Assembly (NCBI GenBank): GCA_945878745.1 | Contig: CAMDVY010000031.1 | Span: forward strand, 1-12,864 | Source of the DNA: Klebsiella pneumoniae | GTDB taxonomy: Bacteria; Pseudomonadota; Gammaproteobacteria; Pseudomonadales; Azotimanducaceae | Length of the DNA stretch: 12,864 bases | Direction of reading: 5' to 3' | Shown here: positions 1 through 6,637 of the stretch, piece by piece | How the letters are laid out: each line of letters starts with the position of its first letter | Position numbering within the stretch: position 1 is the stretch's first letter | The notes under the pieces: model-generated | What the model was told of the DNA's origin: nothing | Seen by the model: the letters and a program-made list of their open reading frames with translations, nothing else | The model's database searches: none | Position numbers and translations under genes: made by a program

Positions 1-510
1 TACAAATCACGACTCGTGGCCAATACCGACTGCCGAAAGTTTGACGACGTCTTGAGGATTGTTATTGCCGGCTGTGGCGAGCAGCGCACCCGTTTGCGCG
101 CTCGACTCGAAGCACTGCGCGAGGCCGGGCGTATTGCCTTTGGCATGCATGCCTCGGGCAATGCCCTGATCACTTGCATCATTAGGGATTACTCTTTCGA
201 TCATGTGCATTTTCTCGATGGTTCAAGTGGCGGGTATGCTGCGGCCTCCATCGAATTGAAGGCACAACTTCAGGCGCATGAATCGCAGTTGGTCCATGCG
301 GAAGCAGGAACGGGTGAAGCACTTCGAGAAAGACTCATGGACATCGCCAGGCGCAATCGTCGCGCTGATGCCAAAGTTGGTGTTGAAGATGTGGGTGTTG
401 TAGAAGCAGGCGTGGGAGCGTCGCTGACGAACACCCTTGTCCAGCCGCAACACCCGATGTTCCAGGGCGAATCACGTGACGCGATGTTCCCACACCAGCC
501 CCCCCATTGA
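1..510 (+). CDS. DUF3095 family protein, C-terminal part (5' end outside window)
   Basis: The frame is open from base 1, so the gene begins to the left; the GTG at 16 is internal. The visible 169 residues open with VANTDCRKFDDVLRIVI, continue with RIAFGMHASGNALITCII and reach DHVHFLDGSSGGYA (about residues 68-80). From memory this order matches the C-terminal end of DUF3095 proteins, which have a region related to class III nucleotide cyclases; their cellular role is not established. Family members usually end soon after the GGYA block. Here about 85 more residues follow, becoming rich in Val/Gly and then Pro/His/Gln, and ending just after a run of seven C at 499-505. That tail may be a lineage-specific extension or read-on after a frameshift. 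The family call is fairly firm; the tail is uncertain. Confidence 0.65.
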   Translation, partial: YKSRLVANTDCRKFDDVLRIVIAGCGEQRTRLRARLEALREAGRIAFGMHASGNALITCIIRDYSFDHVHFLDGSSGGYAAASIELKAQLQAHESQLVHAEAGTGEALRERLMDIARRNRRADAKVGVEDVGVVEAGVGASLTNTLVQPQHPMFQGESRDAMFPHQPPH

Positions 511-551
511 TGATGTTGTGTGCGTGTTCCTCGGCGATTCCCCGAGTGAGT

Positions 552-580
552 CTTGATTCGACACTAACCTTGATTCGACA
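552..580. repeat. 12-bp direct repeat CTTGATTCGACA, two copies, 17-bp period
   Basis: CTTGATTCGACA occurs at 552-563 and again, identical, at 569-580, with CTAAC between the copies. The 17-bp start-to-start distance is near one and a half helical turns. It could be a pair of regulator sites or a short tandem duplication; nothing else in the sequence decides between these. Confidence 0.5.
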
Positions 581-666
581 ATAGTCGGTAGCGTTTCAGA
601 CACGCCACCGATCGCAACGTCGGGCAGCGCTCTCCACTACATCAGTACTACAGCGGTGGTCTCATT

Positions 667-729
667 GTGGGAACGGTCTCTGACCGCGATCTTTGATGAT
701 CTCAACAATTACGATCGGAGACCGCTTAC
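667..729. repeat. REP-like inverted pair (REPIN-type)
   Basis: The left half starts GTGGGAACGGTCTC and itself folds (CGGTC 674-678, loop TCT, GACCG 682-686), followed by GCGATCTTTGATGATC. The right half is its inverted partner, with GAGACCG at 718-724 complementary to CGGTCTC at 674-680, ending CTTAC. The left half closely resembles the reverse complement of the repeat at 8291-8316 (GTAGGAGCGATCTCC, then GCGATCTTCGATGACC), including the bases after the hairpin. I infer that both belong to one REP family. No RAYT transposase is in the window. Confidence 0.55.
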
Positions 730-733
730 AAAA

Positions 734-770
734 GATCTCCCCTCTGTTGTGGAGGGAGATCGACGTCTCC
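734..770. repeat. Nested palindrome next to the REP pair
   Basis: GATCTCCC (734-741) pairs perfectly with GGGAGATC (754-761) around a 12-base loop. Alternatively GGAGA (755-759) pairs with TCTCC (766-770), and GGAGAC at 717-722 can pair with GTCTCC at 765-770, so several mutually exclusive stems exist. No T-tract follows, so a terminator is unlikely. It is best read as part of the REP cluster. Confidence 0.5.
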
Positions 771-945
771 AATCCCAGATTCAGAGAAAACGAAGTTGGA
801 CGTTCTGCTTCAATGCGGTTGATGGCATAGAATTGCGGTGCCGACATCCGTTACCGGTGGTTTCCGAGCCTGGTTTGAGGATCAGGTGGTAGCTGATTAC
901 AGCGGATGCGGTGTGGGATTTTCCGACCCGGACATTTTAAGGCGC

Positions 946-1608
946 ATGACTTCCTCGAATCTCGACATCGACAGGTACACCCCGGAGCGCGCTCGGCACT
1001 ACGAAGCGCATCATCGAAAGAGTCTGCGTACCACGCTGACCACGTGGCGCGAACGATCACTGCTGGCGCGAGCGCTGAAAATTTCGGGGAACCCGAAGCG
1101 TGTTATCGACCTGCCCTGCGGCACTGGCCGATTCTGGCCGGCGTTCGAGGCAGCGGGCGTGAAAGAGCTGCTGGCGGCTGATAACAGTGAGGGCATGCTG
1201 GGTCTTGCCTCCGCCATGCAGCAGACGGTATCCATTCCGGTTACCGTGTTCAAGACGTCGGTATTCGCCATCGATCTGCCGGATGCGGTGGTCGAAGTCA
1301 TGGCTTGCATGCGGTTTTTTCATCACCTGGCGCGCAGTGAGGATCGACTGAAGGCGCTAGCCGAGGTCCGTCGGGTTATCTCGGGCTATGCAGTAATTTC
1401 CCTTTGGACCAATGGTTGCCTGCAGTCGATGTTGCGTTCGAGGCGCAAGCTGAAGGGCGAGCGCACCGAAGGCTACGGCAAGCGAACGTGTATTGATGGC
1501 GCGACTTTCGAGCAGGAAATCGTCGTTGCAGGGTTTGTGATCGCCGGACAATGGCGCCTCTGGCCGGGTTTATCGATGTGGACCTTCTACCTGCTGCGCA
1601 AGGTATGA
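946..1608 (+). CDS. Class I SAM-dependent methyltransferase
   Basis: A 220-residue Rossmann-type methyltransferase. Motif I is VIDLPCGTGRF (residues 53-63), followed by the acidic end of the second strand in AADNSEGML (Asp79). The motif IV region is MACMRFFHHL, and a C-terminal strand lies around WTFYLLRKV. I chose the ATG at 946 because it has AAGG three bases upstream and gives a normal N terminus (MTSSNLDIDRYTP); the frame stays open upstream to about 838, but that stretch has no family resemblance. The substrate is not visible. Tight linkage to an InaA-like LPS kinase and an LptF permease suggests a cell-envelope or lipopolysaccharide substrate, which is inference from context. Family assignment is firm, specific role unknown. 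Confidence 0.85.
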   Translation: MTSSNLDIDRYTPERARHYEAHHRKSLRTTLTTWRERSLLARALKISGNPKRVIDLPCGTGRFWPAFEAAGVKELLAADNSEGMLGLASAMQQTVSIPVTVFKTSVFAIDLPDAVVEVMACMRFFHHLARSEDRLKALAEVRRVISGYAVISLWTNGCLQSMLRSRRKLKGERTEGYGKRTCIDGATFEQEIVVAGFVIAGQWRLWPGLSMWTFYLLRKV

Positions 1609-2231
1609 TCGAGGCGGTCAAACCGGCTAATGAACGCGGGGATGGCCGAAGCTGGGTTTATCGCTCCATCGACCCTGCTGACACACTGGGCCATTGCCGC
1701 GAGGCCTATATAAAAGTGCAGACGGGGTATACCTGTCGCACACTCTGGTCTCTGGGTCGAAAGATTCCAACCCTGATGCGAGAGTATCGGGCGCTCAAAC
1801 GCTTGAGCGCGATTGGCGTGTCTGTGCCCGAAGTGCTGGATTTCCATGCTGAAGCAGACAACGCACGACTGGTGATGACGGGTGTGGCCGACGCGATGCC
1901 GATCAATCAAGCTCTTGAAACGTTTCCTGCTCATGCCGAGGACATACTTTGCCATGCCGCCACGTTGATCCGTAACATGCATGCACACGGGTGGAATCAT
2001 GGCGCGCTCTACCCGGAACACATTCTTGTGAGCCCAGCGCCGGATTGCTCAATCACCTTGATCGATGTCGAAAAGGCCGATAAGAGTCCATGGCACGCAC
2101 ATGATCTGGATCGACTGCTTCGATATCTGCACTTTCAGTCACCGGACCTCGCCCGCTGGTTTACGTTCTGTTACGAGGCAGAAGTGGTTGATACCTCAGG
2201 TGCTGGCGCGAATGAACAAAATGGGCGGTAG
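1605..2231 (+). CDS. InaA/WaaP-like lipopolysaccharide kinase family protein
   Basis: A 208-residue protein with a small protein-kinase-like fold. The sequence shows YIKVQ (candidate ATP-binding Lys37), MREYRALKRL (helix-C Glu60), IRNMHAHGWNHGALYPEHILV (residues 123-142, in the place of the catalytic loop) and TLIDVEKAD (Asp154, in the place of the DFG metal-binding Asp). This pattern is typical of the InaA/WaaP/Kdo-kinase superfamily that acts on LPS core sugars. The position that is Asp in WaaP (HRD) is Ala134 here; InaA-like members often depart from Asp at this site, so activity cannot be assumed. The start at 1605 overlaps the methyltransferase stop (ATGA) and has AAGG just upstream, implying translational coupling. 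The open frame extends upstream to 1551, but only inside the methyltransferase gene. Confidence 0.8.
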   Translation: MIEAVKPANERGDGRSWVYRSIDPADTLGHCREAYIKVQTGYTCRTLWSLGRKIPTLMREYRALKRLSAIGVSVPEVLDFHAEADNARLVMTGVADAMPINQALETFPAHAEDILCHAATLIRNMHAHGWNHGALYPEHILVSPAPDCSITLIDVEKADKSPWHAHDLDRLLRYLHFQSPDLARWFTFCYEAEVVDTSGAGANEQNGR

Positions 2232-2236
2232 CTGAT

Positions 2237-3301
2237 TTGAATCGAGTAACGCGTTACATCAACCGGGAGCTGCTTGCAGTCTTTTTTCTGACGTTTGTTG
2301 TCTTTGTCGTGGTGGCGGCCAGTGGCCGTTTCAGTTTTTACCTGCAACAAGTCATTGATGGGCGATTCGCACCGGACGTGCTCTTTACCGTCGTCGGTCT
2401 GAAGTTGCCTGAGTACTGTCAGTTTCTGTTACCCGTTTCGTTTTTCATCGCCACGATGCTGACCATCGGCAGGCTACAATCGGACAATGAGTACGTGGTG
2501 CTGCAGTACGCAGGTATGACTCCGCGACGATTGTTGGCGAGTCTCGCTCCACCTATGCTGGTGATCACTCTGCTGGTTGGAGATCTGGCTATGTTCGTCA
2601 CTCCTATGGCCGGCAGGGCGTTATCCGCATTGATTCTGGAGCAGGATCGTCAGGGTTAATTCCTGAATGTATTTCCTGGCGTTTTCAGCGCCAGTGCCGA
2701 CGATTCAACGGTGCTGTATGCGCAGGATACCAGTGAGGATCGTGCTGAACTGCAGGATGTCTTCATCTTCGAACAACTGGATGATGACCAGCAATCGACG
2801 ACCTGGTCGAGCACGGGTCGACAACAAATGGATGAAGGGACTAACGCGCGTTTTCTGGTGCTCGGTAATGGGGTTCGTTATGAAGGACAGCCCGGGAATG
2901 CAGACTATCGCAAGATCGAATTCGCAAAGCTTTTCAGACGACTTCCTGAGGTCTCGGAGGATGAAGATAACGATCGTCTGTCAACTTTCCCGATCGATCA
3001 GCTGCCCGACAGTCTCATGGGTCGAATTGAATGGCAGTGGCGCCTGGCGCCACCGGTGTTCACGCTGATTGCAGCTCTGCTGGCCTTTGGACTGGCACGG
3101 GTGCCGCCAAGATCCGAACGATTTCGCAAGATCGCACCCGGATTACTGATGCTGGCGATCTATTACCAATCGCTGATTGTGGTGCGTCGTTCGATGGTGA
3201 CAGGAGATTGGCCGGAGGTCTTCGGGTTGTGGCCCATTCATGCAGCGTTCTTTGTCATTGCGGCGGTGTTGATCAGTCGCCTCAGCTATCCTGCACGTTG
3301 A
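2237..3301 (+). pseudogene. lptF: LptF-type LPS export permease, interrupted by an in-frame TAA
   Basis: LptF is an inner-membrane permease of the LptBFGC transporter that moves LPS to the outer membrane. Codons 1-140 hold the N-terminal membrane half: a first helix in the segment beginning LLAVFFLTF, a helix through LPEYCQFLLPVSFF, the conserved GRLQSDNEYVVLQYAGMTPRRLL, and a third helix ending FVTPMAGRAL. Codon 141 (2657-2659) is TAA. The same frame then runs on for 213 codons with the periplasmic jellyroll (VLYAQDTSEDRAELQDVFIF, NGVRYEG) and three C-terminal helices. Total length fits intact LptF, so one base change explains the break. The start is TTG 2237, five bases after the kinase stop, with GGGCGG upstream. 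No lptG follows. The downstream half could only start alone at GTG 2711, which lacks a ribosome site. It may be a true pseudogene or a sequencing error. Confidence 0.8.
2657..2659 (+). other. Premature stop codon (TAA) inside lptF
   Basis: The frame reads ...EQDRQG, stop, FLNVFPGVFSASADD..., and the residues on both sides align with the usual LptF order (TM3, short linker, then the jellyroll strand around VLYAQDTSED). A single change from CAA or GAA would produce it. The context TAA-T is an efficient terminator rather than a leaky one, so programmed read-through is unlikely. Confidence 0.75.
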
Positions 3302-3312
3302 GTGGGTCCCTG

Positions 3313-3333
3313 GTTTTCAGATTCAGTGAAAAC
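3313..3333 (+). terminator. Hairpin just after lptF, possible terminator
   Basis: GTTTTCA (3313-3319) and TGAAAAC (3327-3333) form a 7-bp stem with a 7-base loop, starting 12 bases after the lptF stop. The stem is A/T-rich and no T-tract follows, so intrinsic termination is only possible. It may instead mark the end of the envelope operon in another way, such as mRNA 3' end protection. Confidence 0.3.
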
Positions 3334-3457
3334 TCTGATTCCGGCTGCCTTCTATAAGGCACAGACTGAAGGTGCACTTGCAGCTGACTGCAGTGACAGC
3401 CCACAGCAGTAGGCCACTCACCGGGAACTTCGGTGGGCTATGAACAAGAAGGCAGAC

Positions 3458-4159
3458 ATGAGTCGCTCAACACATTCGGAGATCCACAAGGTCCATCGCA
3501 TCGGTTGGCTGCGAGCAGCGGTGCTGGGAGCCAACGATGGAATCGTCTCGACGGCGAGTCTGTTGGTTGGCGTGGCAGCTGCCGGCTCAGCTCGCCCGGA
3601 AATTCTGATTGCCGGTCTGGCCGGGCTCATTGCCGGCGCCATGTCCATGGCGGCAGGAGAGTATGTCTCGGTGAGCTCACAGACGGATGCCGAGGCTGCT
3701 GACACGGAACGTGAAAGGCGTGAGCTTGAAGAAAGTCCCGAGTCGGAGCTGAACGAGCTGACCGGCATCTACGTCGCACGAGGTCTGGATGAGAATCTGG
3801 CGCGCCAGGTTGCCGTGCAGTTGACGCGGAGCGATGCGCTCGGTACACATCGGCGCGATGAACTGGGAATTTCCGGAACCGTGACGGCTCGCCCGGTGCA
3901 AGCCGCTCTGGTCTCGGCACTGACCTTTGCCTGCGGAGCTGCGTTGCCGCTGGGCGTCGCCGCCATAGCGCCTGAGTCGGGCATCACCACGTGGGTCGTA
4001 CTGACGTCGCTGGTTGCACTGTCGATCCTCGGCGCAGGCGGCGCGTCGACAGGTGGTGCTGGCCCGGTGCGTGGGGCGGTCCGTGTCCTGTTCTGGGGTG
4101 CTCTGGCGATGGCGATCACCGCGGCCGTGGGTACGGTCTTTGGTGTTGCGATGGGTTGA
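3458..4159 (+). CDS. VIT1/CCC1 family Fe2+/Mn2+ transporter
   Basis: A 233-residue membrane protein of the vacuolar iron transporter family, which in bacteria is thought to move Fe2+ or Mn2+ across the inner membrane. It begins with the family signature HRIGWLRAAVLGANDGIVSTASL, followed by a helix ending AGAMSMAAGEYVSVSSQ, whose Met and Glu residues belong to the metal path. Next come a charged cytoplasmic stretch (DTERERRELEESPESELNEL and on), then three C-terminal helices ending in WGALAMAITAAVGTVFG. I chose ATG 3458 because AAGAAGG lies five bases before it and the protein then starts MSRSTHSE as relatives do; an in-frame ATG at 3440 has no ribosome site. It is not obviously linked to either flanking operon. 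Confidence 0.88.
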   Translation: MSRSTHSEIHKVHRIGWLRAAVLGANDGIVSTASLLVGVAAAGSARPEILIAGLAGLIAGAMSMAAGEYVSVSSQTDAEAADTERERRELEESPESELNELTGIYVARGLDENLARQVAVQLTRSDALGTHRRDELGISGTVTARPVQAALVSALTFACGAALPLGVAAIAPESGITTWVVLTSLVALSILGAGGASTGGAGPVRGAVRVLFWGALAMAITAAVGTVFGVAMG

Positions 4160-4247
4160 CGTTGATCCGCCGGGCTGCCGGACTGGCCTTGGTCCCCGAA
4201 TTGCGTGGATACTTGCCCGTTGAGTAGAAAACCAATCGGGGAAGGGA

Positions 4248-5009
4248 ATGAGTCTTGCGGGGAAACGCGCGCTGATTACTGGCGCAGGTTCGGGTATCGG
4301 TCGTGCCAGCGCGATGCGCTTTCATCAGGGCGGCGCGGCCATCATGTGTGCGGATATCGATCTCGCGGCTGCGGAAGATGTGGCCAATCACATCGGGCAG
4401 TTGGGTGGTCGTGCCGAGGCCATTCGTGTGGACGTTGCCGATCGGGAGGCGGTCCAGCGTGCGCTGCAAGGTACCGTTGATGCCTTTGGCGGCCTCGATG
4501 TGCTGTTCAACAACGCCGGTGTCGGTTCCGGTCCTGGCTGGGAAGCCACCATCCGCATCAACCTCGAAGGTGTCTATAACGGACTGTATTACGGCGCCGA
4601 GATGATGGCCGAGCGAGGTGGTGGCTCCATCATCAACACGGCGTCGATCCTGGGCATGGTGGGCATGGCTCCGTTCCCGGGCGAGCCGCTCGTTCCCCGT
4701 GATTACGGCATGGGCGCTTATGCCGCAAGCAAAGGTGCTGTGGTCCAATTGACCCGGCAGTTTGCGGTGAGTTATGGCTCGCGCGGCGTGCGTGTGAATG
4801 CCATTGCGCCGGGATTCATCGTGACGCCGATGACGGCTATGTTCAGGGAGGTTCCGGAAGTGGATCAATTCCTGATTTCCCTGCACCCCATGGGACGGCT
4901 GGGCCAGCCGGAGGAAATTGCGGCTGCTGCAGCGTTCCTGGCCAGCGACGAGGCATCCTTCATCAACGGCGTGATCCTGCCGGTGGATGGCGGATATACT
5001 GCGCGCTGA
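4248..5009 (+). CDS. Short-chain dehydrogenase/reductase (SDR)
   Basis: A 253-residue classical SDR oxidoreductase. Cofactor motif TGAGSGIG is at residues 11-18, NNAG at 88-91, Asn105 in INLEG, and catalytic Ser133, Tyr158 and Lys162 (the last two in YAASK). Asp36 after the second strand (CADID) suggests NAD(H) rather than NADP(H). Two features are unusual: the stretch between NNAG and INLEG is short (only about 13 residues), and the loop between Ser133 and Tyr158 is long, with GMAPFPGEPLVPRDYGMG, which probably shapes the substrate pocket. GGGGAAGGGA just before ATG 4248 is a strong ribosome site. It is the first gene of the presumed catabolic cluster, so it likely oxidises or reduces an alcohol/ketone intermediate; the substrate is unknown. 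Confidence 0.9.
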   Translation: MSLAGKRALITGAGSGIGRASAMRFHQGGAAIMCADIDLAAAEDVANHIGQLGGRAEAIRVDVADREAVQRALQGTVDAFGGLDVLFNNAGVGSGPGWEATIRINLEGVYNGLYYGAEMMAERGGGSIINTASILGMVGMAPFPGEPLVPRDYGMGAYAASKGAVVQLTRQFAVSYGSRGVRVNAIAPGFIVTPMTAMFREVPEVDQFLISLHPMGRLGQPEEIAAAAAFLASDEASFINGVILPVDGGYTAR

Positions 5010-5021
5010 ACGGCGTTTCCG

Positions 5022-5073
5022 ACACGACAGAGTTACACGACAGAGTTACACGACAGAGTCACACAACAGAGGA
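5022..5073. repeat. Four tandem copies of a 13-bp repeat
   Basis: Copies are ACACGACAGAGTT at 5022-5034, the same at 5035-5047, ACACGACAGAGTC at 5048-5060 and ACACAACAGAGGA at 5061-5073. The first two are identical, the third differs at one base and the fourth at three. The array fills most of the 74-base gap between the SDR and cupin genes and ends at the cupin ribosome site. It is too short-spaced to be a CRISPR. It may be a simple slippage array that varies between strains, or binding sites in the leader of the cupin gene. Confidence 0.85.
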
Positions 5074-5083
5074 CGGGGGAATC

Positions 5084-5563
5084 ATGGCACTGCAGAACAT
5101 CAATCCGATCAATGACCAGCTGGCCGACATCATCATTCGCGCGGATGAGCCCTGGATCGAAACCGAACCCGGCAAGGCCTGGATGAAGGTCCTGTGGACC
5201 GGCGCTGAAACCGGTCGTTGGGTGGCGCTGTTTCGCTGGAACAAGGGTTATACCGCGGCACCCCACAAACATCTGTCGGATGCCCATACCTATGTGCTCA
5301 AGGGCAAGTTGCAGGTGCGCGACGGCATTCTCAATGCCGGCGACTATGACTACGAACCCAACGGCGTGCTGCACGGTGCAACGATTGCACTGGAAGACAC
5401 CGAATATCTGTTCGTCTGTGAAGGTCCGGTGATTTTCTTCAGTGAAGACGGCCTGACCAACTACCTGAGCTGGGAAGAACTGGCGCGTATGCGGGATGCT
5501 GCCAAGGCCGGACAGAAGGCCTCCATGGGTATCAGCGTTACCGCCGGTGTGTCTGCTGGCTGA
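5084..5563 (+). CDS. Cupin protein, 2,4'-dihydroxyacetophenone dioxygenase-like
   Basis: A 159-residue single-domain cupin. Motif 1 is APHKHLSDAHTYVLKG (residues 59-74) and motif 2 is GDYDYEPNGVLHG (86-98). Likely metal ligands are His61, His63 and His97, with His68 where many cupins have Glu. The spacing HxHxxxxHxYxLxG resembles the 2,4'-dihydroxyacetophenone dioxygenase group, non-heme iron enzymes that cleave a C-C bond in aryl hydroxyketones; I place it there from remembered motif layout, not from a search. The ribosome site GGACGGGGGA precedes ATG 5084. Its stop overlaps the start of the next gene by one base (TGATG), so the two are translated together. Substrate is unproven; a non-catalytic sensor cupin is less likely. 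Confidence 0.75.
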   Translation: MALQNINPINDQLADIIIRADEPWIETEPGKAWMKVLWTGAETGRWVALFRWNKGYTAAPHKHLSDAHTYVLKGKLQVRDGILNAGDYDYEPNGVLHGATIALEDTEYLFVCEGPVIFFSEDGLTNYLSWEELARMRDAAKAGQKASMGISVTAGVSAG

Positions 5564-6630
5564 TGGCTACGCAAGCCGATATCGCACCAATCCGGCCAGG
5601 CGAAGAACTCGACTGGCCAGCGATTGATCACTACGTGCGTGCACATGTTGATGACATCACCGGGAAGCTGGAAGTGCTCCAGTTTCCTGGTGGCAGCGCG
5701 AATCTGACTTATCTGCTCCAGTACGGCAATCAGGAACTCGTGCTCCGTCGGCCGCCATTTGGCGTGATCGCGCCGGGCGCACATGACATGAAGCGAGAGT
5801 TCAAGGTGTTGTCGCGGCTGTGGAAACATACACGATTGGCACCGCGGGCCTATGCATTCTGTGATGACAAATCCGTGTGTGGCGCCGACTTCTTTGTCAT
5901 GGAGCGCCGTACAGGCGTTGTTGTGCGCGGCGAGATGCCAGCCGAACTCAAGCGCCATGCCAATGTCGGCAGACGAATCGGCTTTGCCGTAGTGGATGCC
6001 ATGGCTGAACTGCACAGTCTGGATCCGGTGGTGTGCGATCTCGCAGACCTGGGCAAACCCGCAGGCTTTGCTGCCCGCCAGGTCGCTGGGTGGCACAAAC
6101 GCTGGGATCTGGTGCGACCGGCAAACGATGATGGTTTGATGGATCGCATCGCCGAACGACTGGTGGCGCAGGTTCCGACAAGCGAGCGCACCGCCTTTGT
6201 CCACAATGATCTCAAGCCCGACAACGTTCAATTCGACCCGGATGATCCGGATCGCGCGAAGTCGATCTTCGATTGGGACATGACGACGCTGGGCGATCCG
6301 ATGATCGATCTCGGCACCCTCATCCAGTATTGGCCGGATGCAACCGATCCCGAGTTTGCCAACATGACCAGTCAGCCCGGTATGCTCGAGATGGGATTGC
6401 CGTCGCGACAGGAAGTGGCCGAACGGTACGCGCGCATGGCGGGTCTCTCTCTCGACTCGCTGCCGTGGTGGATCAGTTTTGCCTACTGGAAGACGGCTGT
6501 TGTGGTTACCCAGCTCCACACACGTTACCTGCGCGGGGAGAGCAAGGACCCGCGCATGCTGACCATCGGCGAGCGTGCGCCGCTGCTGGCCAGCAAGGCT
6601 GACAGGACGCTGGCGGCGGCGGGGTTCTGA
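5563..6630 (+). CDS. APH/ACAD10-like phosphotransferase family protein
   Basis: A 355-residue kinase of the aminoglycoside-phosphotransferase superfamily. Visible motifs are GGSANLTYLL (43-52, nucleotide loop), VLRRPPFG (60-67), HNDLKPDN (214-221, catalytic Asp216 with Asn221) and IFDWDMTTLGDP (235-246, metal-binding Asp). The LRRPP plus HNDLKPDN pattern and the length fit the subgroup related to the kinase domains of ACAD10/ACAD11, proposed to phosphorylate hydroxy-acyl intermediates in fatty-acid-like catabolism, rather than drug-resistance enzymes. ATG 5563 shares one base with the cupin stop, indicating tight coupling. It probably activates a hydroxylated intermediate made by its neighbours, which is inference. 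No sign of truncation. Confidence 0.85.
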   Translation: MATQADIAPIRPGEELDWPAIDHYVRAHVDDITGKLEVLQFPGGSANLTYLLQYGNQELVLRRPPFGVIAPGAHDMKREFKVLSRLWKHTRLAPRAYAFCDDKSVCGADFFVMERRTGVVVRGEMPAELKRHANVGRRIGFAVVDAMAELHSLDPVVCDLADLGKPAGFAARQVAGWHKRWDLVRPANDDGLMDRIAERLVAQVPTSERTAFVHNDLKPDNVQFDPDDPDRAKSIFDWDMTTLGDPMIDLGTLIQYWPDATDPEFANMTSQPGMLEMGLPSRQEVAERYARMAGLSLDSLPWWISFAYWKTAVVVTQLHTRYLRGESKDPRMLTIGERAPLLASKADRTLAAAGF

Positions 6631-6637
6631 ACGCCCT

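Larger units (their letters stand above)
511..945. other. Intergenic region with direct and inverted repeats, no convincing gene
   Basis: This 435-base gap separates the DUF3095 gene from the methyltransferase. It holds a small hairpin (CTCGG 530-534 / CCGAG 542-546), two copies of CTTGATTCGACA (552-563 and 569-580), and a REP-like cluster at 667-770. Open frames crossing it (for example 656-892) have no ribosome binding site, no recognisable domain and overlap the palindromes, so I do not call them genes. The promoter of the downstream envelope operon probably lies here, but I could not pick a clear -35/-10 pair. Confidence 0.6.

Noticed and set aside
656..892. 78-codon plus-strand open frame in the first gap
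   Set aside because: It runs through the REP-like palindromes, has no ribosome site and resembles no known protein.
2667..3068. 133-codon open frame overlapping lptF in another frame
   Set aside because: The lptF frame through this stretch carries recognisable LptF jellyroll and membrane sequence; this frame shows none, so the interruption is a stop codon and not a frameshift into this frame.
3346..3361. Hairpin TGCCTT-CTAT-AAGGCA in the gap before the VIT gene
   Set aside because: A 6-bp stem without a T-tract or other context is within chance expectation, so no function is claimed.
4116..4886. 256-codon minus-strand open frame opposite the SDR gene
   Set aside because: No domain is recognisable, and the SDR on the plus strand has all catalytic motifs and a strong ribosome site.
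5022..5073. Possible CRISPR array
   Set aside because: The 13-bp units are directly adjacent with no spacers, so this is a tandem repeat.
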